Shown piece after piece: positions 38,106 through 47,682 of a stretch of DNA of 64,000 nt (positions within the stretch are counted from its first letter, which is position 1; each line of letters starts with the position of its first letter). The stretch comes from Pseudidiomarina sp. CB1 (lineage in GTDB: Bacteria; Pseudomonadota; Gammaproteobacteria; Enterobacterales; Alteromonadaceae): the NCBI RefSeq assembly GCF_024752025.1, contig NZ_JANTPU010000001.1, positions 1,612,001 through 1,676,000 on the forward strand. Direction: 5' to 3'. A program made the position numbers and the translations under genes. Under the pieces are notes generated by a model. The model did no database searches. It saw nothing but the letters and a program-made list of their open reading frames with translations, and was not told the DNA's origin.

Positions 38106-39295
38106 TTGTTGCTATCTGGGTACAACAAATACGGCTGACGTTGCTGCTTAAAACGCGTTAGGTCAGCCTGCCAGCTCGCTCTTATTTCTGCTTCGCTTTG
38201 CCCAGCGACAATGGCCTTACGTAATTCGTCAGTGCCACTAAGTTTGTCGAAAAAAGCCGCTGAGGTGAAAAAATCATCTGCTTTTCCTGCTGCTATGAAG
38301 GCAGCATAAGCATCCAGCAATGGTGCCAAGTCAAAACCTTTGATCGCACTCGTTCTTAAATCTTGTCCCCGCAGCTGTTGTCCTTCGAGCTTTGGCTGCG
38401 GCGCACTGTTCGGCATACTGCGCGGGCTAAACTGAAACTCGCCCAAGGCAACTTCGTTATGCCCTAGCACCTGAAACGGAAATTCGGTACCACGACCAAT
38501 GCTCACCGCCGTAGGCTCAAATAAGCACAACGATGGGTAAAGTTGAATGGCTTGGGCGTTTGGCAGATTTGGGCTTGGTGCAATAGGCAAGTGGTAGGTC
38601 ATATCACGCGCATAATTCGCCACCGGAACCACTGTTAGCTTTAATTGATCAGCATTATTGATCCAGCCTTCACCTTTGATCATTTGTGCTAATTCCGCCA
38701 CCGTCATTCCGTGCAGCAACGGAATTTCGTGCATGCCGACGAACGATTGAAACTCTTTTTCGAGCACCGGTCCGTCAATATATGCGCCGTTGGGATTCGG
38801 GCGGTCGAGCACTAGCATCTCAATGCCTTGCTCTGCGGCCGCTTCCATCACGTAATGCATGGTACTGATGTAGGTATAGAAACGCGCTCCAACGTCTTGG
38901 ATATCAAAGATAATGGTATCCACGCCGGAGAGCATTTCGGCACTAGGCTTTTTGGTTTTACCGTAGATCGACAAAATCGGTAATCCAGTGGCTGGGTCAA
39001 CCGCATCGTTAATCGTTTCACCGGCTCCCACATCGCCGCGAAACCCATGTTCCGGCGCGAGCACCTTCGTCACGTCGATGCCTTGCGCGAGCAGGTAGTC
39101 GACCAAGTGTTGGTCGTGCGCTCGTGAGGTTTGATTCACCACCAAAGCGACTTTTTTACCGTCAAGTTGCGGCACATAGCGTTCCGCTTGTTCCGCGCCT
39201 ACGGTGATAGCAATTGACGTTTTGGGTGTCGTCGCGTCGCTACAGGCATTCAAAAAAAGTGCAGTTGCGGCAAAGAGGCCTAGCCATGCTTTCAT
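38102..39295 (-). CDS. namZ: Exo-beta-N-acetylmuramidase NamZ (DUF1343, GH171), lipoprotein
   Basis: 397 residues. Lipobox LNAC gives C18. DUF1343 motifs are present: [59 protein letters not shown] and [12 protein letters not shown]. The family, defined on B. subtilis NamZ, cuts terminal MurNAc from the non-reducing end of peptidoglycan chains. It starts with an ATGA overlap on the murQ stop, and upstream is the Na+ symporter, giving release, import and etherase steps in one operon. Confidence 0.9.
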   Translation of the reverse strand: MKAWLGLFAATALFLNACSDATTPKTSIAITVGAEQAERYVPQLDGKKVALVVNQTSRAHDQHLVDYLLAQGIDVTKVLAPEHGFRGDVGAGETINDAVDPATGLPILSIYGKTKKPSAEMLSGVDTIIFDIQDVGARFYTYISTMHYVMEAAAEQGIEMLVLDRPNPNGAYIDGPVLEKEFQSFVGMHEIPLLHGMTVAELAQMIKGEGWINNADQLKLTVVPVANYARDMTYHLPIAPSPNLPNAQAIQLYPSLCLFEPTAVSIGRGTEFPFQVLGHNEVALGEFQFSPRSMPNSAPQPKLEGQQLRGQDLRTSAIKGFDLAPLLDAYAAFIAAGKADDFFTSAAFFDKLSGTDELRKAIVAGQSEAEIRASWQADLTRFKQQRQPYLLYPDSNN

Positions 39296-40224
39296 TGTTT
39301 CGACTCCACGGCCCGACGTAAGAACCCGTGCTGTTTGGCAAGCAGGCTTTCGGCACGGTCCGCCGATAACCCAGTAAGAATCATTAAAATTGCCAATTTT
39401 GCGCGATTATCGGCATCTTTTAGTGCTTTTTCGGCGATTTCCCGTTCACAGTTCGTGGCCTGCATGACGATTCGGATGGCGCGAGCACGGAGCTTTTCAT
39501 TGCTCGCGTTAACGTCCACCATCAAGTTTTCATAAGTTTTGCCAAGACGAATCATGCTCGCCGTGCTGAGCATATTGAGTACTAGTTTTTGTGCTGTTCC
39601 CGACTTCATTCGCGTCGAGCCCGTCAGCGCTTCAGGGCCAACCACTGGACAGATGCCGATTTTTGCAGTGGTCATCAACGGCGAATTTGGGTTACAGGTC
39701 ACCGACGCCGTTACACAGCCGATGCTATTGGCATACTCAAGCGCAGCAACCACATAAGGCGTGCGGCCACTAGCCGAAAGTCCAACCAGCACATCGTTGG
39801 CCGTTAAATTCACAGCCTTCACATCGTTGACGCCCGCTGCGCGGTCGTCTTCTGCACCCTCTACAGCAAATTGAATCGCATGTTCACCGCCAGCTATAAG
39901 CCCTTGTACTAAGTCATCCGGTACGCTGAAGGTTGGACGACACTCCACCGCATCGAGGATCCCGAGGCGACCGCTGGTGCCCGCGCCTATGTAAAATAAC
40001 CTGCCACCGCTTTGCAGTTTGTCGACGATGGCATCGACCGCTTGCGCAATCTGCGGAATTTGCGTGGCCACTGCAGGCGCAACCTGCGCATCTTCATGGT
40101 TAATTTTGCGAAGTATTGCCTCACTTGAAAGTAGGTCAATATCTAACGTGTCCGGGTTTCGTCCCTCGGAAACGATACCGTTTAATTGTGCCAGTAAATC
40201 TTCAGTTTTGTTTACGTCTTCCAT
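39292..40224 (-). CDS. murQ: N-acetylmuramic acid 6-phosphate etherase
   Basis: 310 residues from ATG 40224 (a GTG six bases upstream is less likely, as GAAGAG is spaced 5 nt from the ATG). The SIS fold has [18 protein letters not shown], the catalytic Glu in [20 protein letters not shown], and the C-terminal [13 protein letters not shown] typical of MurQ. It splits MurNAc-6P into GlcNAc-6P and D-lactate in the cytosol. The product feeds nagA (45227), and the D-lactate feeds the oxidase at 34399. The symporter stop is 9 bp upstream. Confidence 0.96.
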   Translation of the reverse strand: MEDVNKTEDLLAQLNGIVSEGRNPDTLDIDLLSSEAILRKINHEDAQVAPAVATQIPQIAQAVDAIVDKLQSGGRLFYIGAGTSGRLGILDAVECRPTFSVPDDLVQGLIAGGEHAIQFAVEGAEDDRAAGVNDVKAVNLTANDVLVGLSASGRTPYVVAALEYANSIGCVTASVTCNPNSPLMTTAKIGICPVVGPEALTGSTRMKSGTAQKLVLNMLSTASMIRLGKTYENLMVDVNASNEKLRARAIRIVMQATNCEREIAEKALKDADNRAKLAILMILTGLSADRAESLLAKQHGFLRRAVESKQ

Positions 40225-40233
40225 GGTCACTCT

Positions 40234-41802
40234 TCACTTGCTTGGAGCTTCGTTTGTTTGACTTCCGGCCAAACAAATCAGCGTAGAAATTGCGGTACCG
40301 ATCATCAATTGCCAGGTGAAGCCAATATCGGTCACCCACTCTGCCGGCAACAGGAGCTGCTGCGTATAGGGTTGCATTAACAGTGGCACTAAAAACCCTA
40401 CAACAAGAGCTGTCGTCACTGAGCGGCGACTGCCACGCTTGCTAAATAAGGTGACAAAATACACGCCCAACAGCCCACTGTAAGAAAACACCATTACACT
40501 TAATGCAAATTGTAGCAGTGGGGTGTCCGTGTATTGCTGCCAGTAATAGCACAGGCAAGCCATCAAGCCGAGTGCAGCTGCAACCACCGTCATACCTATA
40601 CGGCCGGCCTTAACATAGTGCGCGTCGTTGTGTTGTTTGCCCTTGCGTTGTTGCCACGGGCGATAGATATCCTGAATCACCACGCTCGACATTGAGTTCA
40701 GGCCTGAATTCAACGTCGATAGCGCTGCCGCGATAATACCGATGGTCACCAGACCTCTTACCCCTGCAGGGATTTCGGTCAGCACGTAATACATAAATAT
40801 GGTCACCGCTTCGCCGGCAAATGTTGGCACAGGGCCATCTGTTTGCCCGCTCGCCATAATGTCCGGACGCTGGTAGTAAATAAACAGCAGCAAACCAATA
40901 ATGATAAACAGCAGCATCACTGGGATCACCATCACGACGGACATGAGAATGGCTTTACTACCTTCCTTCGCGTCCTTACAGGTGAGCACGCGTTGCGTCA
41001 TGTCTTGGTCGAGGCCAAACGCGGCAATATTCAAGAGCACAAAACCGGTAAGTACCGACCAAATGTTGAATACGCCTGAGCTACTAAAGTCGACGTTCGT
41101 GTCGATGAGCGTGAGCTTCGATGACTCGCCCGGTGCTGGCTGTTGCAGTGCTTGAATAAGCTCGCCAAAACTCACCGGGATGGCATTGTAGAGCACAATG
41201 ATAACGGCGATGGCAGCACTAACATAAACAACGGCTTGCAGTACGTCTGAATAGATAACCGTGCGAATACCGCCGTAAACAGTATAGATGAGTCCAATAA
41301 AGGTAAGCAGGAGCGTCGCCGTAATAACACTTTCGGCGTCGATATTGCCAAACAAGATCATGGCAACCGCAATTGCCGCCATATACAGTCGAGCGCCACT
41401 AGCAAACACGCGGCCGAACAGATACATCATTCCGGCTTCACGTTTAGCGCGTTCGCCGAAGCGTTGCTCGAGCAGCTCGTAGACCGTATAAACCCGCTGT
41501 TCATAGAACTTCGGGATCAGGAATATCGCCACGAACCCTACCGCAATGAACGCCCCGATATTGGTTGCTAAATAGGTAAGATCGCCGCGGTAACCTTGAT
41601 CCGGCCCGCCTAAAAACGTCGCTGCCGACTGCGACGTTGCGAGTACCGAAATCGCCACCACCCACATCGACATTTTATTGCCGCCAAGAAAGTACTCCTG
41701 CGTCGATTGGCTCTTGCGATTGAACAGCCAGCCGCTGCCCAGTAACACTAACCCGTACGCCACGAACACCATGACGTCGGCTAAAGAATATTGACCTAGC
41801 AT
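40234..41802 (-). CDS. Sodium:solute symporter (SSS family), probable MurNAc/amino-sugar importer
   Basis: 522 residues with about 13-14 membrane segments. SSS motifs include FVAYGLVLLGSGWLFNRKSQSTQEYFLGG, ATSQSAATFLGGPDQGYRGD and YTVYGGIRTVIYSD. SSS proteins near sugar genes import sugars or sialic acid with Na+. As the first gene of an operon with murQ and namZ, and with no PTS component in sight, it is the likely MurNAc importer. Substrate is inferred from context. Confidence 0.82.
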   Translation of the reverse strand: MLGQYSLADVMVFVAYGLVLLGSGWLFNRKSQSTQEYFLGGNKMSMWVVAISVLATSQSAATFLGGPDQGYRGDLTYLATNIGAFIAVGFVAIFLIPKFYEQRVYTVYELLEQRFGERAKREAGMMYLFGRVFASGARLYMAAIAVAMILFGNIDAESVITATLLLTFIGLIYTVYGGIRTVIYSDVLQAVVYVSAAIAVIIVLYNAIPVSFGELIQALQQPAPGESSKLTLIDTNVDFSSSGVFNIWSVLTGFVLLNIAAFGLDQDMTQRVLTCKDAKEGSKAILMSVVMVIPVMLLFIIIGLLLFIYYQRPDIMASGQTDGPVPTFAGEAVTIFMYYVLTEIPAGVRGLVTIGIIAAALSTLNSGLNSMSSVVIQDIYRPWQQRKGKQHNDAHYVKAGRIGMTVVAAALGLMACLCYYWQQYTDTPLLQFALSVMVFSYSGLLGVYFVTLFSKRGSRRSVTTALVVGFLVPLLMQPYTQQLLLPAEWVTDIGFTWQLMIGTAISTLICLAGSQTNEAPSK

Positions 41803-41834
41803 CGTCCTTCGCTTTTTCGAATCATTATGCCCCT

Positions 41835-41849
41835 AAAATAAATTATTCC
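41835..41849. promoter_or_regulatory. Candidate RpiR operator before the symporter-murQ-namZ operon
   Basis: On the minus strand this reads GGAATAATTTATTTT, identical to 31357-31371. It lies 33 bp before the symporter start. A nearby pair of GGAATA direct repeats (41868 and 41880) may add further half-sites. Confidence 0.6.
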
Positions 41850-41880
41850 ATCATGAATGTATATACGGAATATAAATTTG

Positions 41881-41909
41881 GAATAAAAAGGGAGGGGCTC
41901 CCTCCCTTT
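41881..41909 (-). terminator. Strong intrinsic terminator after the lipoprotein serine hydrolase gene
   Basis: AAAGGGAGGG and CCCTCCCTTT pair perfectly around a 3-nt loop. On the minus strand this is followed by a T-run (TTTTTATTCC). It starts 16 bp past the stop of the 41925-43208 gene and separates it from the symporter operon. Confidence 0.88.
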
Positions 41910-41924
41910 ACAAGCGCAAACGTT

Positions 41925-43208
41925 TTAGGGGCGATCGCTGATGAGTTGCTGCACGGTGCGGCGCAGCAGCGTTTCGAGTTTGGCGCCGGCATGGCCGACG
42001 TTAGCTTCGGTATTGTCGTTTACGCTGGCTTGCGCCGCGACAGTGAACTCTCGAGTACCGTCGGCGAGCGGTAAGCAGATATGCGCTAAGGCAACGACTT
42101 CACTGGTACCGCGGGTTTCACTGGGGCCTGCGCCAAGTTTATGGAAAATGCGCCAATTGCCATTCGTCGCTGCATCGAGCGTGTCTTGCACACTTAAGCC
42201 TTCAAGTTCGGGGTATTCTGCCTGCAGCGCTTGCGCGATCGCGCGGTGCGGCGTCAGGCTAGCTCCCGCCATCATACCACCGGCATTGGCACTATTTTCA
42301 CTGTGCCCTGGACCATAGAACAACATCATGACGGCATCATCGCTTAACCCTGGCATGCGCGTTTCCGGCACGCGTTTATGGGTGGCTAAGCGTTTTAAAA
42401 ATTCAGCCGAAGCTAAAGTGGTCATCGGTTTATTACCAGTTAAACCGCAATCTTCGCAGCGATAACTCAAAGCGCCGGGATCACTGTCGCGCGCAACGAT
42501 TTTCGCGCTCACCGAACGTGACGGTGTGCGCCAATAGCTATCACTCGGGGCAAAAGCCGAGGGGCCATAGGCACCACGAAATTTCACCTCGGGCTGACCA
42601 ATGTTCAGCCACGCATCGTGAAATAATGCGGTCAAATAATCGCGGCCGGCGACATCGGCAAAATAATACGCGATGGCGTTCGAGTTGCCATCGGCGGCAC
42701 CCGAAACCTCATAACTATGCACGCTGGTAATTAAGTCGGCTAGTTTAACCGCGCCGACGACTGTATCCGGTTGCGCAAAGTTGTCACTCAACAACGACAT
42801 GGCACCAGAATAGGCCATAATTTTTGATGAGCTCCAAGGCTCATACAAGTCATCGTGTGTTTCATCGTTTGCTAAGTAACGAAACGCTAATTCACCCGCT
42901 TTCTGCGCATAGTCGATGACCAAAATCTTGCCGTCACTCGCATTGGCGTCAAAATAGTCCCAGTCATGCGCGCTGCGCGTTACCCAGCCCGCATCGGTTC
43001 CCGTTTCAACAGTTGTTGCATAACGCTCATCGGTCGCCGCTACCTTAGGAGCACAGGCTTGCCACCGTGGTTCAGCATGCTCAGGCTGAAGCGGGGCCGC
43101 CCCCATGATCTGCTCGTAATACGATAGTCCGCTTGGTTCTTCTGCGGTACATGCCACTAAAGGCAATAGCGCACAGATCCCAAAGACGTATTTTGTTGAA
43201 TTTTTCAT
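41925..43208 (-). CDS. Lipoprotein serine hydrolase, class A beta-lactamase/PBP-like
   Basis: 427 residues. Lipobox LVAC gives C20. The active-site motif SSSK (about 128-131 in EPWSSSKIMAYSG) supplies Ser and Lys. GNSNAIAYYF supplies a SxN-type motif. The usual KTG is replaced by KLGAG, in HKLGAGPSETRG. A four-cysteine pair (CEDCG and others) may form disulfides. It lies between two cell-wall operons, divergent from the NagK operon, so a murein D,D-peptidase or related hydrolase is likely. The replaced KTG leaves the reaction uncertain. Confidence 0.72.
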   Translation of the reverse strand: MKNSTKYVFGICALLPLVACTAEEPSGLSYYEQIMGAAPLQPEHAEPRWQACAPKVAATDERYATTVETGTDAGWVTRSAHDWDYFDANASDGKILVIDYAQKAGELAFRYLANDETHDDLYEPWSSSKIMAYSGAMSLLSDNFAQPDTVVGAVKLADLITSVHSYEVSGAADGNSNAIAYYFADVAGRDYLTALFHDAWLNIGQPEVKFRGAYGPSAFAPSDSYWRTPSRSVSAKIVARDSDPGALSYRCEDCGLTGNKPMTTLASAEFLKRLATHKRVPETRMPGLSDDAVMMLFYGPGHSENSANAGGMMAGASLTPHRAIAQALQAEYPELEGLSVQDTLDAATNGNWRIFHKLGAGPSETRGTSEVVALAHICLPLADGTREFTVAAQASVNDNTEANVGHAGAKLETLLRRTVQQLISDRP

Positions 43209-43236
43209 CGTTCAATTCCTTATTATTCCCAAAACA

Positions 43237-43251
43237 AGAATAAAGTATTAC
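43237..43251. promoter_or_regulatory. Candidate RpiR operator before the nagK-nagB-nagA-nagP operon
   Basis: AGAATAAAGTATTAC has the same GAAT-N5-ATTAC form as the site at 6555. Next to it, ATTCC occurs twice (43215 and 43225) as a 10-bp-spaced direct repeat within the leader of the divergent lipoprotein gene. Confidence 0.45.
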
Positions 43252-43320
43252 AAATCAGGTGGCAAAGTATGGCAGTATGTCTGCTATAACAAAACACGAA
43301 CTCTTAAAGAAAGATAGTTT

Positions 43321-44235
43321 ATGTCGCAGAAGAATACGTCAGAGCAAGCACCGCTTTTTTACGCCGGTGTCGATGGTGGTGGGACAAAGTGCCGCGCCGA
43401 ACTCTATGACCCCTCAGGGAATTTACTTGGCGCTGGCGTCGCTGGATCGGCCAACATTGCGCGCAACGGCGACGTAGCGCGGCAATCCATTCTCGAATCA
43501 GTTAGCGCAGCTCTTAAGCATGCCAACTTACCCCCTGAAGCGCTGCAACAAACACTGGTGTGCGGCGGCTTTGCTGGTGCCAACTTGCCGTCAGCAAGCA
43601 ACGTTCTAAAGCAATGGCAGCACCCATTTCATAGCTTTTACTTCACTTCAGACCTGCACTCTGCCCTTTATGGCGCTCACGACGGTGCTAACGGTGCAGT
43701 CCTGGTCATTGGCACTGGCTCATGTGCCGCAGCGCTGAAGGACGGCGAACTTATCCAATACGGCGGACATGGCTTCTTACTTGGTGACAAAGGCAGCGGA
43801 GCATGGCTGGGTAAGCAAGCTGTCATTCACACCCTCGAAGCGATCGACGGCATACAGCAAAAAGGCGCGCTCGCCACGGCCGTTTGCAATCATTATCAAG
43901 CACACAGCGCGACCGAGCTGGTCGACAAGCTCAATCAAGCCAACCCTGGCGTATTTGGTGAACTCTGCCCTATTGTGCTCGAGCTCGCCAATCAACAAGA
44001 CCCCATTGCCCAAGCCATGGTACAACAAGGCAGTAGCTATCTCAGCGCCATCGCCCGCAAAGCCATAGCACAGAGCGATGGACAACTGGTGCTCGCCGGT
44101 GGCGTTGCCAATGCGCTCCAGCACCAGCTTGAAGCAGACATTCAAGCCAGCCTCACCGCCAGCACACACGGCCCTGAGTGGGGCGCAATCTTACTGTATC
44201 AACACGGCGCGTTCACAGAAGGAGCGAAGTTATGA
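43321..44235 (+). CDS. nagK: N-acetylglucosamine kinase, BadF/BadG family (possible MurNAc kinase)
   Basis: 304 residues of the ASKHA fold. The phosphate-1 motif is GVDGGGTKCRAELYD, phosphate-2 is VLVIGTGSCAAALK, and the adenosine-site GG is in GGVANALQ. Alteromonadales use such kinases for GlcNAc. A clostridial relative (MurK) phosphorylates both MurNAc and GlcNAc. Because murQ requires MurNAc-6P and no PTS or AnmK gene is present in the window, this enzyme may act on both sugars. It heads a tightly overlapped operon with nagB-II, nagA and nagP. Confidence 0.85.
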   Translation: MSQKNTSEQAPLFYAGVDGGGTKCRAELYDPSGNLLGAGVAGSANIARNGDVARQSILESVSAALKHANLPPEALQQTLVCGGFAGANLPSASNVLKQWQHPFHSFYFTSDLHSALYGAHDGANGAVLVIGTGSCAAALKDGELIQYGGHGFLLGDKGSGAWLGKQAVIHTLEAIDGIQQKGALATAVCNHYQAHSATELVDKLNQANPGVFGELCPIVLELANQQDPIAQAMVQQGSSYLSAIARKAIAQSDGQLVLAGGVANALQHQLEADIQASLTASTHGPEWGAILLYQHGAFTEGAKL

Positions 44236-45227
44236 CCGAAAGTCGTATGCACATCGAAGCGCAAGCCACCCCTGAGGTCATTAAGGCACAACTGCACGCC
44301 AATACCGCAATTTGCGAGCAACTTGGCGCAGAGCTAAGACAACAGCCGCCAACTGGCATCATGATGATTGGCCGTGGCACTTCGGATCATGCTGGCGTAT
44401 TCGCCAAGTATTTATTTGAAGTTGAAGCAGGTGTTCCGGTGTTCGCCGCAGCACCTTCCGTCGCCGGTGTTTATAACAGTCAACTGAAGCTTAACGGCTG
44501 CCTCGCTATTTGTATTTCACAGTCAGGGCAGAGTCCCGATATTGTTGAGCAAGCCAAACGGGCGAAAGCTGGCGGCGCCAAACTTGTCGCCATCGTCAAC
44601 GTTACCGACTCACCTTTAGCGCAATTAGCCGACACCGTGCTGCCTTTGCATGCCGGACCCGAGCTCGCCGTAGCCGCGACCAAAAGTTACTTAGCGAGTC
44701 TTAGTGCGCTCGCACAGATTTGCGCTTATTGGCAGCAAAACGACGAACTCAAACAAGCACTAACGAATTTGCCGCAGCAACTGCACGCAACGCAAAAGGC
44801 ACCCGCCTGCTTGCATGCCGAGCAATTGCAGAACTTGCGCCATTGCGTCGTGCTTGGACGGGGCTTTGGCTATGCTATTGCCCGTGAAATTGCTTTGAAG
44901 CTAAAGGAAGTTTTGGGCATTCATGCTGAAGCTTTCAGTAGCGCGGAATTCTTGCATGGCCCGGTAACACTGGTCGAAAAGCACCTTAGCGTTTTTAATG
45001 TCCATATCTATGACGAAGGTAGCGACATGCATCAACGTCAATTGGCTGATATCCAAAAGCGTGGGGCGCACATCGTGCAGATGCCAGCGCCAGAGTCGGT
45101 GCACCGGCGCTTACAGCCACTTGCGGTTATGCAGCGCTTTTATCTTGATATCGAACATGCCGCGCGGCAACTCGGGCTTAATCCTGATGCGCCACCTGGC
45201 CTGAAAAAAGTAACGGAAACACACTAA
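44232..45227 (+). CDS. nagB-II: Glucosamine-6-phosphate deaminase, SIS type (NagB-II)
   Basis: 331 residues from ATG 44232, which overlaps the kinase stop as ATGA and has AAGGAG 7 nt upstream; the longer open frame from 44178 is not needed. Two SIS domains: IMMIGRGTSDHAGVFAKY with CISQSGQSPDIV, and VVLGRGFGYAIAREIALKLKE with SAEFLHGP. This is the alternative, GlmS-like deaminase found in Shewanella-type pathways, giving fructose-6P and ammonia. The next gene starts inside its stop (TAATG). Confidence 0.9.
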   Translation: MTESRMHIEAQATPEVIKAQLHANTAICEQLGAELRQQPPTGIMMIGRGTSDHAGVFAKYLFEVEAGVPVFAAAPSVAGVYNSQLKLNGCLAICISQSGQSPDIVEQAKRAKAGGAKLVAIVNVTDSPLAQLADTVLPLHAGPELAVAATKSYLASLSALAQICAYWQQNDELKQALTNLPQQLHATQKAPACLHAEQLQNLRHCVVLGRGFGYAIAREIALKLKEVLGIHAEAFSSAEFLHGPVTLVEKHLSVFNVHIYDEGSDMHQRQLADIQKRGAHIVQMPAPESVHRRLQPLAVMQRFYLDIEHAARQLGLNPDAPPGLKKVTETH

Positions 45228-46351
45228 TGTTTGTTTGCGACTACGTTTTAACGCCTAACGGTTGGGCGCACAACCAACTCATCACCCTTGAACATGGCCG
45301 CGTCAAGACGCTTCAGGATGCGCCTACCGCGCATGACTTTCCGACCTACCACGGACGCCTTGTGCCGGGTTTCATCGACGTTCAGGTTAACGGTGGTGGC
45401 GGTGTACTCTTTAACCAAGAGCGCACTCCTAAAGCCCTGCAGCACATCATGGCTGCGCATTTGCAGCATGGCACGACGGGCATGTTGCCGACGCTGATTA
45501 CCGATAGCATCGAGGCAATGGTCGACGCCGCACAAGCCATCAAAGATGCCAAACAGCAAGGCATTCCGGGGATTATCGGGGTGCATTTTGAAGGCCCGTG
45601 GTTAAGCGTAAAACGCAAGGGCGTGCATAGTGAGCACTATATTCGCGAGCCGAGCGCGGCAGAATTAGAAATTCTCACCGACCCAGAACTTGGCCTAGTG
45701 ATGGTAACGCTAGCCCCAGAAACGGCTCCGGTGAGCGTCATTCAAAAGCTAACTGCAGCAGGGATCAAAGTTTTCTTAGGTCATTCCGACGCCAGTGCCG
45801 AACAAGTCAACCAAGCACTCGATGCCGGAGCTGTGGGCTTTACCCACTTGTACAACGCGATGTCACAGCTCCACTCACGTGCTCCAGGCATGGTTGGCGT
45901 GTGCCTTGCTCGCGACGCGTATGCAGGCATCATCGTTGATGGTTATCACGTCGACCCGCAAGCTTGCCAAGTTGCTTTTCGCGCCAAGGGTAAGGAACAA
46001 ATGATGCTGGTCACCGATGCCATGGCGTTAGCCGCCACTGACGCTACCGAAGTACCGTTCTTTGACACCAAAATTCAGCGTGACGGTGACAAGCTAACGA
46101 CGCCAGATGGCACCCTTGCAGGTTCTTGTTTAACCATGATCGACGCGGTAAGAAACACGGTGAACATGTGCGGAGTACCTCTCGCTGACGCAATTGCAAT
46201 GGCTAGCAGCACTCCCGCAAAAATGCTCGGTATTGCTCATGAAGTAGGCCATATTGCACCAGGTCAACAAGCTAATTTCATGCTACTCGACGAACACTTA
46301 AACATCGCGCAACTGTGGTTGCTCGGTGAACCCACGCAACAGGACGCTTAA
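45227..46351 (+). CDS. nagA: N-acetylglucosamine-6-phosphate deacetylase
   Basis: 374 residues. Motifs include VPGFIDVQVNGGGG, HFEGPWLS, LGHSDASAEQ, THLYNAMSQLHSRAPG and the catalytic Asp in MLVTDAMALAA. It deacetylates GlcNAc-6P, which arrives both from GlcNAc phosphorylation and from MurQ. It is translationally coupled to nagB-II and followed 2 bp later by nagP. Confidence 0.95.
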   Translation: MFVCDYVLTPNGWAHNQLITLEHGRVKTLQDAPTAHDFPTYHGRLVPGFIDVQVNGGGGVLFNQERTPKALQHIMAAHLQHGTTGMLPTLITDSIEAMVDAAQAIKDAKQQGIPGIIGVHFEGPWLSVKRKGVHSEHYIREPSAAELEILTDPELGLVMVTLAPETAPVSVIQKLTAAGIKVFLGHSDASAEQVNQALDAGAVGFTHLYNAMSQLHSRAPGMVGVCLARDAYAGIIVDGYHVDPQACQVAFRAKGKEQMMLVTDAMALAATDATEVPFFDTKIQRDGDKLTTPDGTLAGSCLTMIDAVRNTVNMCGVPLADAIAMASSTPAKMLGIAHEVGHIAPGQQANFMLLDEHLNIAQLWLLGEPTQQDA

Positions 46352-46353
46352 CT

Positions 46354-47631
46354 ATGGCCACTTTTATTCCAATGCTTGTGATTGGCTTACTGTTTTTCAT
46401 TTTCGGCTTCGTAACTTGGTTGAACGGAGCGTTGATTCCGTTTTTGCAAATCATCTCGGATCTCAATGAATTCCAAGCCCTACTGATCGCCTTCTGTTTT
46501 TACATTGCGTACGTGGTCATGGCCCTCCCCATGTCGTGGGTACTCGACCGTACCGGCTATAAAAATGGCATGGTGGTTGGTTTAGCACTGATTGGTTGTG
46601 GTTTGTTACTATTCGTACCCGCCGCGCAAACGCATTACTTCAGCATTTTCTTGCTTGCACAGTTTGTTGTCGGTTCCGGGCTTACTATTCTACAAACGGC
46701 CTCGAACCCTTACATCGTGCGCATTGGTCCGCACGAGTCCGCGGCGGCACGAATTGCGATCATGGGTATTTTGAACAAAGCTGCGGGCGTCATTGCTCCA
46801 CTCTTTTTCACTTGGTTAGTGTTGGCCGACTTCCCTAACGTGAGTGCGGCCAGCGTTGCCGAACTCAGTGCGGCAGAACGCGCCACCCAAGTGAGTGCCA
46901 TGGCTGCCAAAATCATTCCACCTTACGTTGGCATGGCGGTGGCCATGTTTGTGTTAGCCGTTGCTTTCTTTATGGTGCGTCTGCCGAAGATTAAAGAAGA
47001 AGCACCCTCTGGCGCAGCGGTACATGAGTCGGTGCTCAAGTATCCACAACTGGTCTTAGGTGCGGTCGCTTTGTTCTTCTATGTTGGCGTTGAGGTTATT
47101 GCCGGCGACACGATTGGCATGTACGGGTCGAAGTTGGGTCTCGCTAACTATTCAAGCCTGACCTCATACGTAATGACCGCTATGGTGGTGGGTTATGTAC
47201 TTGGGTTGGTGCTGATTCCGCGCTGGCTAAGTCAACAAGGCGCGCTCACAGGATCAGCGCTGCTAGGCTTGATCTTTACCGGCTTACTACTGATTAGCTC
47301 CGATAGCAGCACCACCATCGCCAGCGTCCTTTGGGGTTGGAGTGGCGTGCCGTTGGTCCCAGATTCAGTCGCATTTTTAGCGCTACTTGGCTTTGCCAAC
47401 GCAATGGTATGGCCAGCCATTTGGCCATTAGCTTTAGCCGATTTAGGTAAGTTCACCGCGCGTGGTTCCGCGATTCTCATTATGGGTATTGCTGGCGGTG
47501 CCATTCTACCGCTCGTCTACGGCGGACTCGCTGAAGGCCTTGGCAATAAAGGTGCCTACGCCCTATTACTGGTGGGCTACTTAATCATCGGCTGGTACGG
47601 CATCAAAGGTCACAAAAAACGCAGTTGGTAA
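46354..47631 (+). CDS. nagP: N-acetylglucosamine MFS permease
   Basis: 425 residues with 12 membrane segments. The start (MLVIGLLFFIFGFVTWLNGALIPFL) and the string GLTILQTASNPYIVRIGP are typical of the glucose/galactose/GlcNAc porter group used as NagP in Shewanella and relatives. It imports free GlcNAc across the inner membrane and is the last gene of the nag operon. A 9-bp inverted repeat lies directly after it. Confidence 0.9.
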   Translation: MATFIPMLVIGLLFFIFGFVTWLNGALIPFLQIISDLNEFQALLIAFCFYIAYVVMALPMSWVLDRTGYKNGMVVGLALIGCGLLLFVPAAQTHYFSIFLLAQFVVGSGLTILQTASNPYIVRIGPHESAAARIAIMGILNKAAGVIAPLFFTWLVLADFPNVSAASVAELSAAERATQVSAMAAKIIPPYVGMAVAMFVLAVAFFMVRLPKIKEEAPSGAAVHESVLKYPQLVLGAVALFFYVGVEVIAGDTIGMYGSKLGLANYSSLTSYVMTAMVVGYVLGLVLIPRWLSQQGALTGSALLGLIFTGLLLISSDSSTTIASVLWGWSGVPLVPDSVAFLALLGFANAMVWPAIWPLALADLGKFTARGSAILIMGIAGGAILPLVYGGLAEGLGNKGAYALLLVGYLIIGWYGIKGHKKRSW

Positions 47632-47642
47632 CAACTTTTTGT

Positions 47643-47680
47643 TGGGTGCTCTCGTCTTTGAAAAGAAAACGGAGCACCCA
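47643..47680 (+). promoter_or_regulatory. Inverted repeat that covers the ribosome site of the next gene
   Basis: TGGGTGCTC (47643-47651) and GAGCACCCA (47672-47680) pair perfectly over 9 bp with a 20-nt loop. The second arm contains most of the GGAG ribosome site for the ATG at 47683. The stem could therefore limit translation of the zincin gene in read-through transcripts, or act as a weak terminator. Confidence 0.6.
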
Positions 47681-47682
47681 CC

